Source: Ga0074130 sp035565355
GTDB taxonomy: Bacteria; Pseudomonadota; Gammaproteobacteria; Burkholderiales; Rhodocyclaceae
Assembly: GCA_035565355.1 (NCBI GenBank)
Contig: DATMSM010000077.1
Location: forward strand, 1 to 57,923
DNA: 57,923 nucleotides
Reading direction: 5' to 3'
The first letter of the stretch is position 1. The number at the start of each line of letters is the position of its first letter. Shown here piece after piece: positions 1 through 8,296 of the stretch. The position numbers and the translations under genes are program-made. The notes beneath the pieces are model-generated. The model saw nothing but the letters and a program-made list of their open reading frames with translations. It was not told the DNA's origin and did not search any database.

Positions 1-1992
1 AAGGTCGTGGCCAAGGCCCAGCCTGCCGCGCCTGCACCAGCCCCTGCACCCGCCAAGCCGGCAGCTCCGGCCAAGGCCAAGCGCGGCGCCAAGGACAAGC
101 TGGAGCGCGTCATTGACGCCGCCGCCAGCCCAGCCGACATCGAAGCCAAGCGTACCCGTCTCAAGACCCTGATTGCCCTCGGCAAGGAACGCGGCTATCT
201 GACCTACGCCGAAATCAACGACCACCTGCCCGACGACATGGTCGACGCCGAACAGATCGAGACCATCATCTCGACCTTCAGCGACATGGGCATCCAGGTG
301 TTCGACGAAGCGCCGGCTGCCGAAGACCTGCTCCTCAACGAAGCCGGTCCGGCCCCGGTCGACGAAGAAGAAGTGGCCATGGAAGCCGAACAGGCCCTGA
401 CCACCGTCGACTCCGAATTCGGTCGCACCACCGACCCGGTGCGCATGTACATGCGCGAAATGGGCTCGGTCGAGCTGCTGACCCGCGAAGGCGAAATCGA
501 GATCGCCAAGCGCATCGAAGATGGCCTCAAGCACATGGTACAGGCCATCTCCGCCTGCCCGACCACCATCGTCGAGATCCTTGATCTGGCCGCCAAGGTG
601 GCGAATGACGAGATGCGCATCGACGAAGTCGTCGACGGCCTGATCGACCCGAATGCGGCGCAGGACGTCGAGGAGCTGGCCGAAGACGAAGAGGCCGAGA
701 TCGAAGCCGACGAGGCCGAAGAGGAAGAGGACGAAGACGGCGGCAGCGGCAGCGGCGCCAACTCGGCCGCGCTGACCCTGCTCAAGGCCGAGGCCTTGAT
801 GCGCTTCACCGTCATCCACGAACTCTACGGCAAGCTCTACACCGCGCTGGTCAAGAAGGGCTCGCAGGACAAGGGTTACCTGAAGATCCAGAAGCAGATC
901 TCCGACGAGCTGCTCTATATCCGCTTCACCTCCAAGACCATCGAACGTCTGTGCGACTCCGTGCGCCACATGGTCGATCAGGTGCGCGGTCACGAGCGCA
1001 AGATTCTGAATCTGTGCGTGGACAAGTCGCACATGCCGCGCCCGCACTTCATCAAGACCTTCCCCGGCCACGAAACCGACATGGAATGGCTGAAGGCGGA
1101 AGTGCAGTCCAACAAGCCTTACTCGGCACAACTGATGCGCGCCGCACCGGCGATCCTGGAAGAGCAGCAGAAGCTGATCGACCTGCAGGAACGCATCGGC
1201 ATTCCGCTGAAGGAACTCAAGGACATCAACAAGCAGATGTCCACCGGCGAAGCCAAGGCACGCCGCGCCAAGCGCGAGATGACCGAGGCCAACCTGCGCC
1301 TGGTGATCTCGATCGCCAAGAAGTACACCAATCGCGGCCTGCAGTTCCTCGACCTGATCCAGGAAGGCAACATCGGCCTGATGAAGGCGGTGGACAAGTT
1401 CGAATACCGTCGTGGCTACAAGTTCTCGACCTATGCGACGTGGTGGATCCGCCAGGCTATCACGCGCTCGATCGCCGACCAGGCGCGCACCATCCGTATC
1501 CCGGTGCACATGATCGAGACCATCAACAAGATGAACCGCATCTCGCGTCAGATTCTGCAGGAAACCGGCTCCGAGCCGGATCCGGCAACGCTGGCCGTGA
1601 AGATGGACATGCCTGAGGACAAGATCCGCAAGATCCTGAAGATTTCCAAGGAGCCGATCTCCATGGAAACCCCGATCGGCGACGACGACGATTCGCATCT
1701 GGGCGATTTCATCGAAGACCAGGCCACACTGCTGCCGGCCGACGCTGCGATGTACTCGTCGCTGCGTGAAGTCACCAAGGAAATCCTCGACAGCCTGACC
1801 CCGCGCGAAGCCAAGGTGCTGCGCATGCGTTTCGGCATCGAGATGAATACCGACCACACGCTGGAAGAAGTCGGCAAACAGTTCGACGTCACCCGCGAGC
1901 GTATCCGCCAGATCGAAGCCAAGGCCCTGCGCAAGCTGCGTCATCCGACCCGCTCGGAAAAGCTGCGCAGCTTCCTCGACTCGGAAACTTGA
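1..1992 (+). CDS. rpoD: RNA polymerase primary sigma factor (sigma-70), 5' end outside window
   Basis: This is the housekeeping sigma factor that directs RNA polymerase to -35/-10 promoters. The frame is open to the left edge, so the true start is probably upstream; the first in-window start-like codon is GTG at 7. Counting from it, region 1.1 follows an Ala/Pro-rich N-terminus, region 1.2 starts near residue 143 (DPVRMYMREMG), and a very acidic stretch in the non-conserved region lies at about 220-247. Region 2 is near 428-500 (NRGLQFLDLIQEGNIG, YKFSTYATWWIRQAI) and region 4 near 597-645, with the HTH core VTRERIRQIEAKALRKLR. The C-terminal order and motifs are those of group 1 sigma factors. 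A hairpin and a tRNA gene follow. Confidence 0.97.
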   Translation, partial: KVVAKAQPAAPAPAPAPAKPAAPAKAKRGAKDKLERVIDAAASPADIEAKRTRLKTLIALGKERGYLTYAEINDHLPDDMVDAEQIETIISTFSDMGIQVFDEAPAAEDLLLNEAGPAPVDEEEVAMEAEQALTTVDSEFGRTTDPVRMYMREMGSVELLTREGEIEIAKRIEDGLKHMVQAISACPTTIVEILDLAAKVANDEMRIDEVVDGLIDPNAAQDVEELAEDEEAEIEADEAEEEEDEDGGSGSGANSAALTLLKAEALMRFTVIHELYGKLYTALVKKGSQDKGYLKIQKQISDELLYIRFTSKTIERLCDSVRHMVDQVRGHERKILNLCVDKSHMPRPHFIKTFPGHETDMEWLKAEVQSNKPYSAQLMRAAPAILEEQQKLIDLQERIGIPLKELKDINKQMSTGEAKARRAKREMTEANLRLVISIAKKYTNRGLQFLDLIQEGNIGLMKAVDKFEYRRGYKFSTYATWWIRQAITRSIADQARTIRIPVHMIETINKMNRISRQILQETGSEPDPATLAVKMDMPEDKIRKILKISKEPISMETPIGDDDDSHLGDFIEDQATLLPADAAMYSSLREVTKEILDSLTPREAKVLRMRFGIEMNTDHTLEEVGKQFDVTRERIRQIEAKALRKLRHPTRSEKLRSFLDSET

Positions 1993-2005
1993 TGCACCGC
2001 TTCCC

Positions 2006-2027
2006 CCGGCTGGTTCACTCCAGCCGG
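2006..2027 (+). terminator. hairpin after rpoD
   Basis: CCGGCTGG and CCAGCCGG form a perfect 8-bp stem around a 6-base loop, 14 bases after the rpoD stop and 2 bases before the tRNA. No T-run follows, so it may act as a 3' end or processing signal rather than a strong intrinsic terminator. Confidence 0.5.
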
Positions 2028-2029
2028 AC

Positions 2030-2108
<79 letters not shown>

Positions 2109-2114
2109 GAGACC

Positions 2115-2147
2115 AAGGGCTCAGCCGCAAGGCTGGGCCCTTTTCTT
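2115..2147 (+). terminator. Rho-independent terminator after the tRNA
   Basis: AAGGGCTCAGCC pairs with GGCTGGGCCCTT (one G-T pair) around a GCAA loop and runs into TTTTCTTT. It lies 6 bases after the tRNA CCA end and should end the rpoD-tRNA transcript. Confidence 0.85.
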
Positions 2148-2187
2148 TGACGGGAACAGGTCATGGGCCGATGTAGGAACCCGATCC

Positions 2188-2211
2188 GGCGAATATTGAC
2201 TAATATTCGCC
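2188..2211. promoter_or_regulatory. 24-bp perfect dyad upstream of the response-regulator gene
   Basis: Two 10-bp arms, GGCGAATATT and AATATTCGCC, flank GACT. The dyad ends 27 bases before the ATG at 2239, contains a TAATAT that could serve as a -10 box, and is AT-rich against its surroundings. It looks like an operator or promoter dyad for the downstream cassette. No T-run follows, which argues against a terminator. Confidence 0.5.
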
Positions 2212-2238
2212 CAACAAACCAGCCCCTTGCGCTCACCG

Positions 2239-2634
2239 ATGCAGAACGTGTCCGCTTCTCCGCTTTCCATTTTTGTTGTCGAGGATGATGAGAACATCCT
2301 TCAGGTCCTCAAATTCATGCTGCAGCGGCAGGGCTATCAGGTCACGCATGCGAGCGACGGCCGCACCGCCCGTGCGCACATCGAGGCTGCTGAGCCACCC
2401 GCACTGGTGCTGCTCGATGCCATGCTGCCGTATGTGGATGGATTCGAGATCGTGAACATCATCCGCACTCATGCCGCATGGGCTTCGGTACCCATCGTCA
2501 TGTTGACCGCCAAGACCATGGAGCAGGACATCGTGCGTGCGCTCGATGCCGGCGCCAACGACTATGTGCTCAAGCCTTTCCAACCCAACGAGCTGCTGGC
2601 GCGCTTGCGCCGTTTCCTGCCTACCCCACAATGA
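2239..2634 (+). CDS. Receiver-only response regulator
   Basis: A stand-alone CheY-like receiver of about 131 residues. Acidic residues D16/D17 (VEDDEN), phospho-acceptor D60 (LLDAMLP), T90 (LTAK) and K112 (VLKPF) are all in place, and no output domain follows. ATG 2239 is chosen; an in-frame TTG at 2227 is possible. The stop overlaps the next start (ATGA at 2631). Because it leads a barrel/HEAT/glycosyltransferase cassette and faces a membrane histidine kinase (5819-8083), it probably relays that kinase's signal to polysaccharide synthesis through protein contacts rather than DNA binding. That role is inferred. Confidence 0.9.
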   Translation: MQNVSASPLSIFVVEDDENILQVLKFMLQRQGYQVTHASDGRTARAHIEAAEPPALVLLDAMLPYVDGFEIVNIIRTHAAWASVPIVMLTAKTMEQDIVRALDAGANDYVLKPFQPNELLARLRRFLPTPQ

Positions 2635-3386
2635 AACATGCACTGTTATTTCTCCTGAGCGCCGGCATGGCCGGACTGGTCCAGGCGCAAGCTGCGGAAG
2701 CGCCGGCAATCAGCATCAGGACATTCGCCTCGGAGGAAAAGCTCAGCAACAACAGCCCCAACTGGCGCGAGTCCGGCGTGGGGGTGAAGTTCGATCTTAA
2801 GCCCCGGCAGACGTTGGACCTGGCGGCCAGCGACGTGCATCGCTTCGGCATACACGACAGTCAGTACGCGCTCGGCTATACCCAGCCCCTGAATCCCCAG
2901 CTTGTCGTCAACGTCGGTGCCACCGCCAGCCCGACCCACCGCTTTCTCGCCCGCCATGCATTTACCGCTGGCATGCAGTACGAGTTTGCCAAGGCCTGGC
3001 TGATTCATGCCGGCATGCGCAACAGCAGCTACGATGCGGTCAGCGTCAATGAAGGCATCTTCATGCTCGAACGCTACGTCTCCTCATTCAGCTGGGCGCT
3101 GGGCTGGCGGCCTACCCGGGCCTTCGACACCACCGTTCACAGCTATGAGCTGCGCGGCACTTATTACTATGGGGATCGCGACTCCATCGGCCTAATTTTT
3201 GGCAACGGTGAAGAGGCCTCCAGCGTACCCAACGGCATCGTGCTCACGGATGTCCGCTCGGCAGCCCTGGTCGGGCGGCACTGGCTGGCGCCCCGCTGGG
3301 CCTTAAGCTACGCCGCCACTTACTCACGCCAAGGTGACTTCTACTCCCGCAAGGGACTCAATTTTGGCATCCAGTACGCTTTCTGA
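2631..3386 (+). CDS. YaiO-family outer-membrane beta-barrel protein
   Basis: A protein of 251 residues with a cleavable signal peptide (MKHALLFLLSAGMAGLVQAQ, cleavage near AQA), then alternating short aromatic strands and a C-terminal phenylalanine (QYAF) typical of outer-membrane barrels. Pattern and length fit the YaiO family, often found next to family-2 glycosyltransferases. It may form or assist a polysaccharide exit route; that function is inferred from context. The ATG overlaps the receiver gene's stop, indicating translational coupling. An upstream in-frame extension (to 2478) overlaps the receiver gene and is not a credible start. Confidence 0.82.
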   Translation: MKHALLFLLSAGMAGLVQAQAAEAPAISIRTFASEEKLSNNSPNWRESGVGVKFDLKPRQTLDLAASDVHRFGIHDSQYALGYTQPLNPQLVVNVGATASPTHRFLARHAFTAGMQYEFAKAWLIHAGMRNSSYDAVSVNEGIFMLERYVSSFSWALGWRPTRAFDTTVHSYELRGTYYYGDRDSIGLIFGNGEEASSVPNGIVLTDVRSAALVGRHWLAPRWALSYAATYSRQGDFYSRKGLNFGIQYAF

Positions 3387-4416
3387 CCCGTATGTAGCCG
3401 CCGCATTCTGGGCTGGGATCGGCGCACTGGTGCTGACCGCGCTGCTCGGCCTCCAAATCGTCCGCTTGCGCATCCTGCTGCGACGCAGGGAACGCTACGA
3501 GAAAGCCGTGCAGGAGAAGTGGCGGCCCGTGTTCAATGCCGCCATCGTGGGCGAGGCGCCAGATGTCACTGCGCAGCTGCCGAAGAAGGAACTCAAGCCC
3601 TTTGTCCAGCTGTGGTTGCACCTGCAGTTCTCGCTGCGCGGGCAAGCCCAGGAAGCGCTCAACGAGGTCGCACGAGGCCTGCATGTCGATGCCTACGCCA
3701 GGCAAATGCTGGCGCATGGGGATCGTGCTGAAAGGTTGTCCGCCGCTTTGTTGCTGGGTTATCTGCGTGACACGCTGGCCTGGGCGCAGCTGTTGAATCT
3801 GGCCGGCAGCAAGGATCATCTGCTATCGCTGAATGCGGTCTGGGCCTTGCTGCGGATCTCCCCGCAAGCCGGCCTGGAAACGCTGCTGCCCCTGGTCGTC
3901 GAACGCCAGGACTGGCCCTTGCCAAGGGTGGTGAGCATCCTTCAGGAAGTCGGCGACGATGTCTATCAGGCCCTGGCCGACCTGATTTCCGAACTGCCGC
4001 CGGAACGTCTCCCGCAGGCCTTGCACCTCGCGGAAGCTTTGCGGATGAGCTTGCCCGGGGCGCTGCTGACGCGCCTGCTGACGACTGAATCGGCAGCACT
4101 GCTGGTACCGGCCTTGCGTTGCATCAACACGCCCGAGCCGCTACCGCAGGTGCGCGCCCTGTTGCGGCATCCGGATTGGCGCGTACGTGTCCAGATCGCC
4201 AAGGCACTGGGGCGCGTCGGTGACCGCAACGATATTGCGGTGCTGGTCGAGCTTCTGCGCGACTCGGAATGGTGGGTGCGTTACCGTGCGGCACAATCAA
4301 TGAGCAGCCTGCCGGGGGTTTCGCGGGCTGACATGCACCAGTTGCGCAACATGCTGGCTGATCGCTTTGCTGTCGATATGCTGGCCCAGGTCATGGCCGA
4401 GAAGGGGCTGGCATGA
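3364..4416 (+). CDS. Membrane-anchored HEAT-repeat protein
   Basis: About 350 residues with one N-terminal membrane helix (AAFWAGIGALVLTALLGLQI) followed by a basic stop-transfer (RLRILLRRRERY). The rest is a helical solenoid; the clearest HEAT units are near the C-terminus (DWRVRVQIAKALGRVGDRND, then DSEWWVRYRAAQSMSSL). The TTG at 3364 is chosen because AAGGGA lies 7 bases upstream; GTG 3334 is an alternative without a spaced Shine-Dalgarno. The N-terminus overlaps the barrel gene and the stop overlaps the glycosyltransferase start (ATGA). HEAT proteins are scaffolds, so it may hold the synthase or regulator at the inner membrane; the partner is unknown. Confidence 0.8.
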   Translation: MASSTLSDPYVAAAFWAGIGALVLTALLGLQIVRLRILLRRRERYEKAVQEKWRPVFNAAIVGEAPDVTAQLPKKELKPFVQLWLHLQFSLRGQAQEALNEVARGLHVDAYARQMLAHGDRAERLSAALLLGYLRDTLAWAQLLNLAGSKDHLLSLNAVWALLRISPQAGLETLLPLVVERQDWPLPRVVSILQEVGDDVYQALADLISELPPERLPQALHLAEALRMSLPGALLTRLLTTESAALLVPALRCINTPEPLPQVRALLRHPDWRVRVQIAKALGRVGDRNDIAVLVELLRDSEWWVRYRAAQSMSSLPGVSRADMHQLRNMLADRFAVDMLAQVMAEKGLA

Positions 4417-5813
4417 CCGCAATGAATGCATTCACCTGGTTCATCCTGTGCTACTTCATTGCCCTGAACGGCAGCTATCTTCTGCTGAATCTCCTGTCCC
4501 TGCGCGCGCTCAGGCGCCGCGTCGAGGAGCAGCTGCTTGACGACCTGCCGCAGGCCTACTCGGGACTGGAGCCGCCGGTCAGCATCCTCGTGCCAGCCTA
4601 CAACGAGGAAGGCAGCATCTGTACCTCCATCCATTCCCTGTTGCAACTGGCCTACCCAGAGTTCGAAATCATCGTCATCAACGATGGTTCGCAGGACGCT
4701 ACATTGGAAGTACTGAAGCGCGAATTCGGCCTGCTGCCCTTTCCCCAGGCCTATCGCAACTACCTACCGTCCAAGCCCATCCGGGCCATCTATCGCTCCA
4801 CGCGCTATCCGAACATTCGTGTCATAGACAAGGAGAACGGCGGCAAGGCCGACTCCCAGAACGCGGCCATCAATATTTCGCGCTACCCGCTCGTCTGTGC
4901 CGTTGATGCCGACTCCATCCTCCAACGCGACAGCATGGCGCGCGTCGTCCGGCCCTTCCTCAGCGACCCGACCGTGGTCGCCACCGGTGGCACCGTCCGC
5001 ATTGCCAATGGCTGCGAAGTCCGCGGTGGCTTTCTCACCAAGGTCGGGCTGCCCGACAATATGCTCGCGTTGTTCCAGGTGGTCGAATATCTGCGCGCCT
5101 TCCTGTTCGGCAGACTGGGTTGGTCGTCACTCAACGGCATGCTGATCATTTCGGGCGCATTCGGCGTATTCCGGCGCGATGCGATCATGCTGGCCGGCGG
5201 CTATCGCAGCGACACCATCGGCGAGGATATGGAACTGGTCGTCAGAATGCATCGCCAGTTGCGCGCCCAAGGCAAGCCTTACCGGATTGCATTTGTGCCC
5301 GACCCCGTCTGCTGGACCGAGGCACCGGAGGATCTGGCGACGCTGAAAAACCAGCGTATCCGCTGGCAGCGGGGTCTCTCGGAAAGCCTCACCCGGCACT
5401 GGCGACTCATGTTCAGCCGCAATGGCGGCGTGCCCGGCTGGGCGGCCTTCCCCTTCATGATCCTGTTTGAGTGGCTCAGCCCCGTCCTGGAGCTGGGCGG
5501 CTACATCTTCATGCTCGTCGCCTTCCTGAACGACGGCATTTCCTGGCAGGCCTTTGGCGCATTTCTTTTCGTTGCCATCGGAACCGGCATCCTGCTGTCG
5601 GCCTCCGGGCTGCTGCTGGAGGAAATGTCCTTCCATACCTATCCGCGCGGCCGCCAGCTGCTGCGGCTCGGATTTGCCGCCGTCATCGAGAATTTCGGCT
5701 ACCGCCAGCTCAACACCTACTGGCGCCTGATCGGCCTGTACCGCTGGGCGCGGCGCAGCGAATCAAAATGGGGCGTCATGAAGCGCAAGGGCACCTGGCA
5801 CAGCGGCAGCTAA
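4413..5813 (+). CDS. Processive family-2 glycosyltransferase (PgaC/cellulose-synthase-like), inner membrane
   Basis: 466 residues: an N-terminal membrane helix, a GT-A catalytic domain, and three or four C-terminal membrane helices. Catalytic signature: INDGSQD near residue 90, VDADS near 164, the GED acceptor motif near 271, and QRIRWQRG near 314, the Q-x-x-R-W motif of processive beta-glycosyltransferases. The family polymerises UDP-sugars while pushing the chain through the membrane; the sugar cannot be read from sequence. It is coupled by ATGA to the HEAT gene. Its stop sits in a short hairpin (GGCAGC-TAA-GCTGCC) five bases before the convergent kinase stop. Confidence 0.9.
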   Translation: MTAMNAFTWFILCYFIALNGSYLLLNLLSLRALRRRVEEQLLDDLPQAYSGLEPPVSILVPAYNEEGSICTSIHSLLQLAYPEFEIIVINDGSQDATLEVLKREFGLLPFPQAYRNYLPSKPIRAIYRSTRYPNIRVIDKENGGKADSQNAAINISRYPLVCAVDADSILQRDSMARVVRPFLSDPTVVATGGTVRIANGCEVRGGFLTKVGLPDNMLALFQVVEYLRAFLFGRLGWSSLNGMLIISGAFGVFRRDAIMLAGGYRSDTIGEDMELVVRMHRQLRAQGKPYRIAFVPDPVCWTEAPEDLATLKNQRIRWQRGLSESLTRHWRLMFSRNGGVPGWAAFPFMILFEWLSPVLELGGYIFMLVAFLNDGISWQAFGAFLFVAIGTGILLSASGLLLEEMSFHTYPRGRQLLRLGFAAVIENFGYRQLNTYWRLIGLYRWARRSESKWGVMKRKGTWHSGS

Positions 5814-5818
5814 GCTGC

Positions 5819-8083
5819 CTAGGCCCGCGGCAAGTCGACGTGGAATACGGTTCCCTGGCCTGCGGAGCTTTCAAAGCTGATCGAGCCGCCATGGGCCTCG
5901 ACGATGCTTTTACAGATACTCAACCCCAGCCCGGTGCCGCCCTTCTCGCGTGAATCGGCTGAGTCGGCTTGGGCGAACTTCTGAAAAATGCGCCCACGAA
6001 ACTCGTCGGGAATGCCGCTGCCATGGTCTTTGATGGACAAGCGGACCTGGCCCCTATGCACGCTCAGCGCCACTTCAACGGTCCCGCCGCGCGGCGAAAA
6101 CTTGACCGCATTCGACACCAGATTCGTCAGCACCTGGTGCAGACGGTCCGGATCAACAGCAGCCTCAAGCACTGACTCGCTGTCCCGGTAGGTCAGCTCG
6201 ACATCAAACTGCCGGGCATACGCCTGCATGGCTTCGAGCGCCTGCTTGACGAGCGAGGACAGGGGCCAGCGCTGGAATTGGTAGCGCATGCTACCGGCTT
6301 CGATCTTCTGCACATCCAGCACATCGTTCACCAGCCGGACCAGTCGTTCGCAGCTCTGATGGGCGATCCCGATCAGCTCGCGCGTATCCTCAGGCAAGGG
6401 CTCGGCCGTATCGTCTACGAGCAGGGCAAGCGATGCGCGTATCGCGCTGAGCGGCGTGCGCAACTCATGCGACACCGTGGAAATGAACTCGCTCTTGAGC
6501 TGCTCGACCTTCTTGCGCTCCGATATGTCGTGCAGGAACAGGCTGAAGAATACCGAATCGCCAAAACCCGCAAGACCGGCCGTGATCTCCACCGGAAACT
6601 CGCGCCCGTGACGATCCACCGCAATCCGTTCGCCCCGACGTTGCAGCAGCTCAAGGGCTCCGGCCCGGAACTCAAGCAGTGCCTCGGCAAATGCGGGGCG
6701 CAGGCGCTCCGGCAACACCAGCTCGGCCAGCATCTGGCCCAGCACCTCGGCCTTGCCCCAGCCGAACATGCGCTCGGCTTGCGGGTTCCAGTCGATGATC
6801 CGGCCCTCCAGATCCACGCCAATGAATGCATCCTGGGATGCCTCGATGATGGAGGCAATCCGCTTTTCATTCGCCTGCACCGTCGCCAGCGCCTGCTCCA
6901 GTGCACGGGTACGTTCGTCAATACGCCGTTCGAGAGACTGATTGAGTTCGCTTAGCTCATGCTCCCTCTGCGTGAGGTTGCCCAGCAGGGAGCTCAGGGA
7001 GCGGCTCAGGGTGCGGATCTCGGAGTAACTGTCGGGCAATGCCGGGATATGATCGGCAGCGCCATGCTCGATCTGCTCCGACGCCAAGGCGAGCTGTTCA
7101 AGCGGGCGGGTAATATGCCGCGCGATGGCGATCCCGAACAGGGAGAACAAGGCCGCCATGCCAAACCCGATCCACAGGCCCTGGCTACGTATCTGCCGGA
7201 CCGGCTCGTAAGCATCGTCTAGGCGCTGCCTGACCAGAACCGTCCAGCCCAGGCCGGGATAGCTCTGATAGCCGGTACTCTTGCTGTAGCCGACCAGATA
7301 GGCATGGCCGTCAGGCCAGTCTTCCACCAGATAGCCGCTACCGCCCGCCTGCGCCGCCCGGAAGCTCGCCTGCCTCAAGGTCTTGCCTTGCAGATCGGGG
7401 GGGCCGAGCAGTACCGTGCCGCCCGAGCTGACGATCATGGACTCCACATGGCGGCGTTCGGCTATCGGCTCGATGATGGATTGCTCGATATCCTTGGCCC
7501 AGTTCCAGTACAGGTGTGCGCCCAGAATGCCGGCCAGCTTGCCTTCTCCATCCAGGTAGGGAAAGGCGATATCGACAAATCTTGGCGGCTCGCCGTCACT
7601 GCCCGACAAAAGTTTCGCAAGCAGCTTGGCCTCGTGTACATCGCCGACATGGATGTTCTGCTTTGCGTTGATAAACCAGGGACGCTGAGAGACATCGAGG
7701 CCTTCCAGCAGCCCCTGGGTTGCCACGATCACCTTGCCATCCATATCCACCACCCCTATCCAGGCATAGTAGGGATAGGTGGCCTGCCTGTCGTCGAGCA
7801 CGTGACGGCGTGCCGGGAGCGGAATACCGCGACTGATGAGGTCTCCACGCCTGGTCATCAGTTGCACTTCGCGGTAACGCTCGAACATGCCGCGATCCAG
7901 CTTATCGGAGGTCTGTAGCGCGAGCTCGCCCAGGCCGTGACCTATCGAGGTCTTAACCTGCTCAATCCCAATCCGCTCCACGCCGGTGACGAGCACCAAA
8001 GTCAGCCAGGCCGTCAGTACCGAGAACGCGAGCGCCAGGTAGGCACTCAAGCCGCGACGGGAGAACTGTTGCAGAAGACTCAT
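5819..8083 (-). CDS. Membrane sensor histidine kinase with Cache, HAMP and PAS domains
   Basis: 754 residues. An N-terminal membrane helix, a large periplasmic double-Cache-like sensor (about 35-300; YPYYAWIGVVDMDGKVIVAT), a second membrane helix, HAMP (HITRPLEQLALASEQIEHG), a coiled coil, PAS (about 400-510), HisKA with the phospho-histidine near residue 537 (VSHELRTPL), and an ATPase domain with N-box (LVSNAVKFSP), DHGSGIP and GGTGLGLSI. There is no receiver of its own, so an external partner is required. The receiver encoded at 2239-2634, at the other end of the convergent cassette, is the obvious candidate. It ends five bases from the glycosyltransferase. Confidence 0.92.
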   Translation of the reverse strand: MSLLQQFSRRGLSAYLALAFSVLTAWLTLVLVTGVERIGIEQVKTSIGHGLGELALQTSDKLDRGMFERYREVQLMTRRGDLISRGIPLPARRHVLDDRQATYPYYAWIGVVDMDGKVIVATQGLLEGLDVSQRPWFINAKQNIHVGDVHEAKLLAKLLSGSDGEPPRFVDIAFPYLDGEGKLAGILGAHLYWNWAKDIEQSIIEPIAERRHVESMIVSSGGTVLLGPPDLQGKTLRQASFRAAQAGGSGYLVEDWPDGHAYLVGYSKSTGYQSYPGLGWTVLVRQRLDDAYEPVRQIRSQGLWIGFGMAALFSLFGIAIARHITRPLEQLALASEQIEHGAADHIPALPDSYSEIRTLSRSLSSLLGNLTQREHELSELNQSLERRIDERTRALEQALATVQANEKRIASIIEASQDAFIGVDLEGRIIDWNPQAERMFGWGKAEVLGQMLAELVLPERLRPAFAEALLEFRAGALELLQRRGERIAVDRHGREFPVEITAGLAGFGDSVFFSLFLHDISERKKVEQLKSEFISTVSHELRTPLSAIRASLALLVDDTAEPLPEDTRELIGIAHQSCERLVRLVNDVLDVQKIEAGSMRYQFQRWPLSSLVKQALEAMQAYARQFDVELTYRDSESVLEAAVDPDRLHQVLTNLVSNAVKFSPRGGTVEVALSVHRGQVRLSIKDHGSGIPDEFRGRIFQKFAQADSADSREKGGTGLGLSICKSIVEAHGGSISFESSAGQGTVFHVDLPRA

Positions 8084-8261
8084 TGGGGCATGGCTCGACG
8101 GAGGACCAGATGCTCAAAGGTTAGCATGCGCGGTTTGCCCCCCTCAGTCCGGGATTGAGGCCTGTCTGCGGCCTATTCCTGCTTCTTGCAGTGCTAGGCT
8201 AGAATGGCATTCCCTGATGCGTGAATCCCCGCATTGTTCGGCCTCGCCAAGGAGATCTCTG

Positions 8262-8279
8262 ATGGAGATGGCGATATGA
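8262..8279 (+). other. Possible 5-residue leader ORF (MEMAI)
   Basis: ATG at 8262 follows AAGGAGA (8249-8255) at good spacing, the best ribosome-binding site in this region. It encodes five residues and stops at TGA 8277-8279, overlapping the next ATG (8276). It may be the first step of a reinitiation chain into the hybrid kinase gene. Confidence 0.35.
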
Positions 8280-8296
8280 AGAACCTCCGGCATTGA
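8276..8296 (+). other. Possible 6-residue leader ORF (MKNLRH)
   Basis: Starts inside the stop of the preceding micro-ORF (ATATGA) and ends at TGA 8294-8296, whose last base begins the kinase ATG (TGATG). This continuous stop/start chain is the configuration used for translational coupling. Confidence 0.35.

Noticed and set aside
204..815. Long reverse-strand ORF opposite rpoD (Ser-rich)
   Set aside because: Low-complexity shadow of the acidic and GC-rich rpoD codons; no ribosome site or domain.
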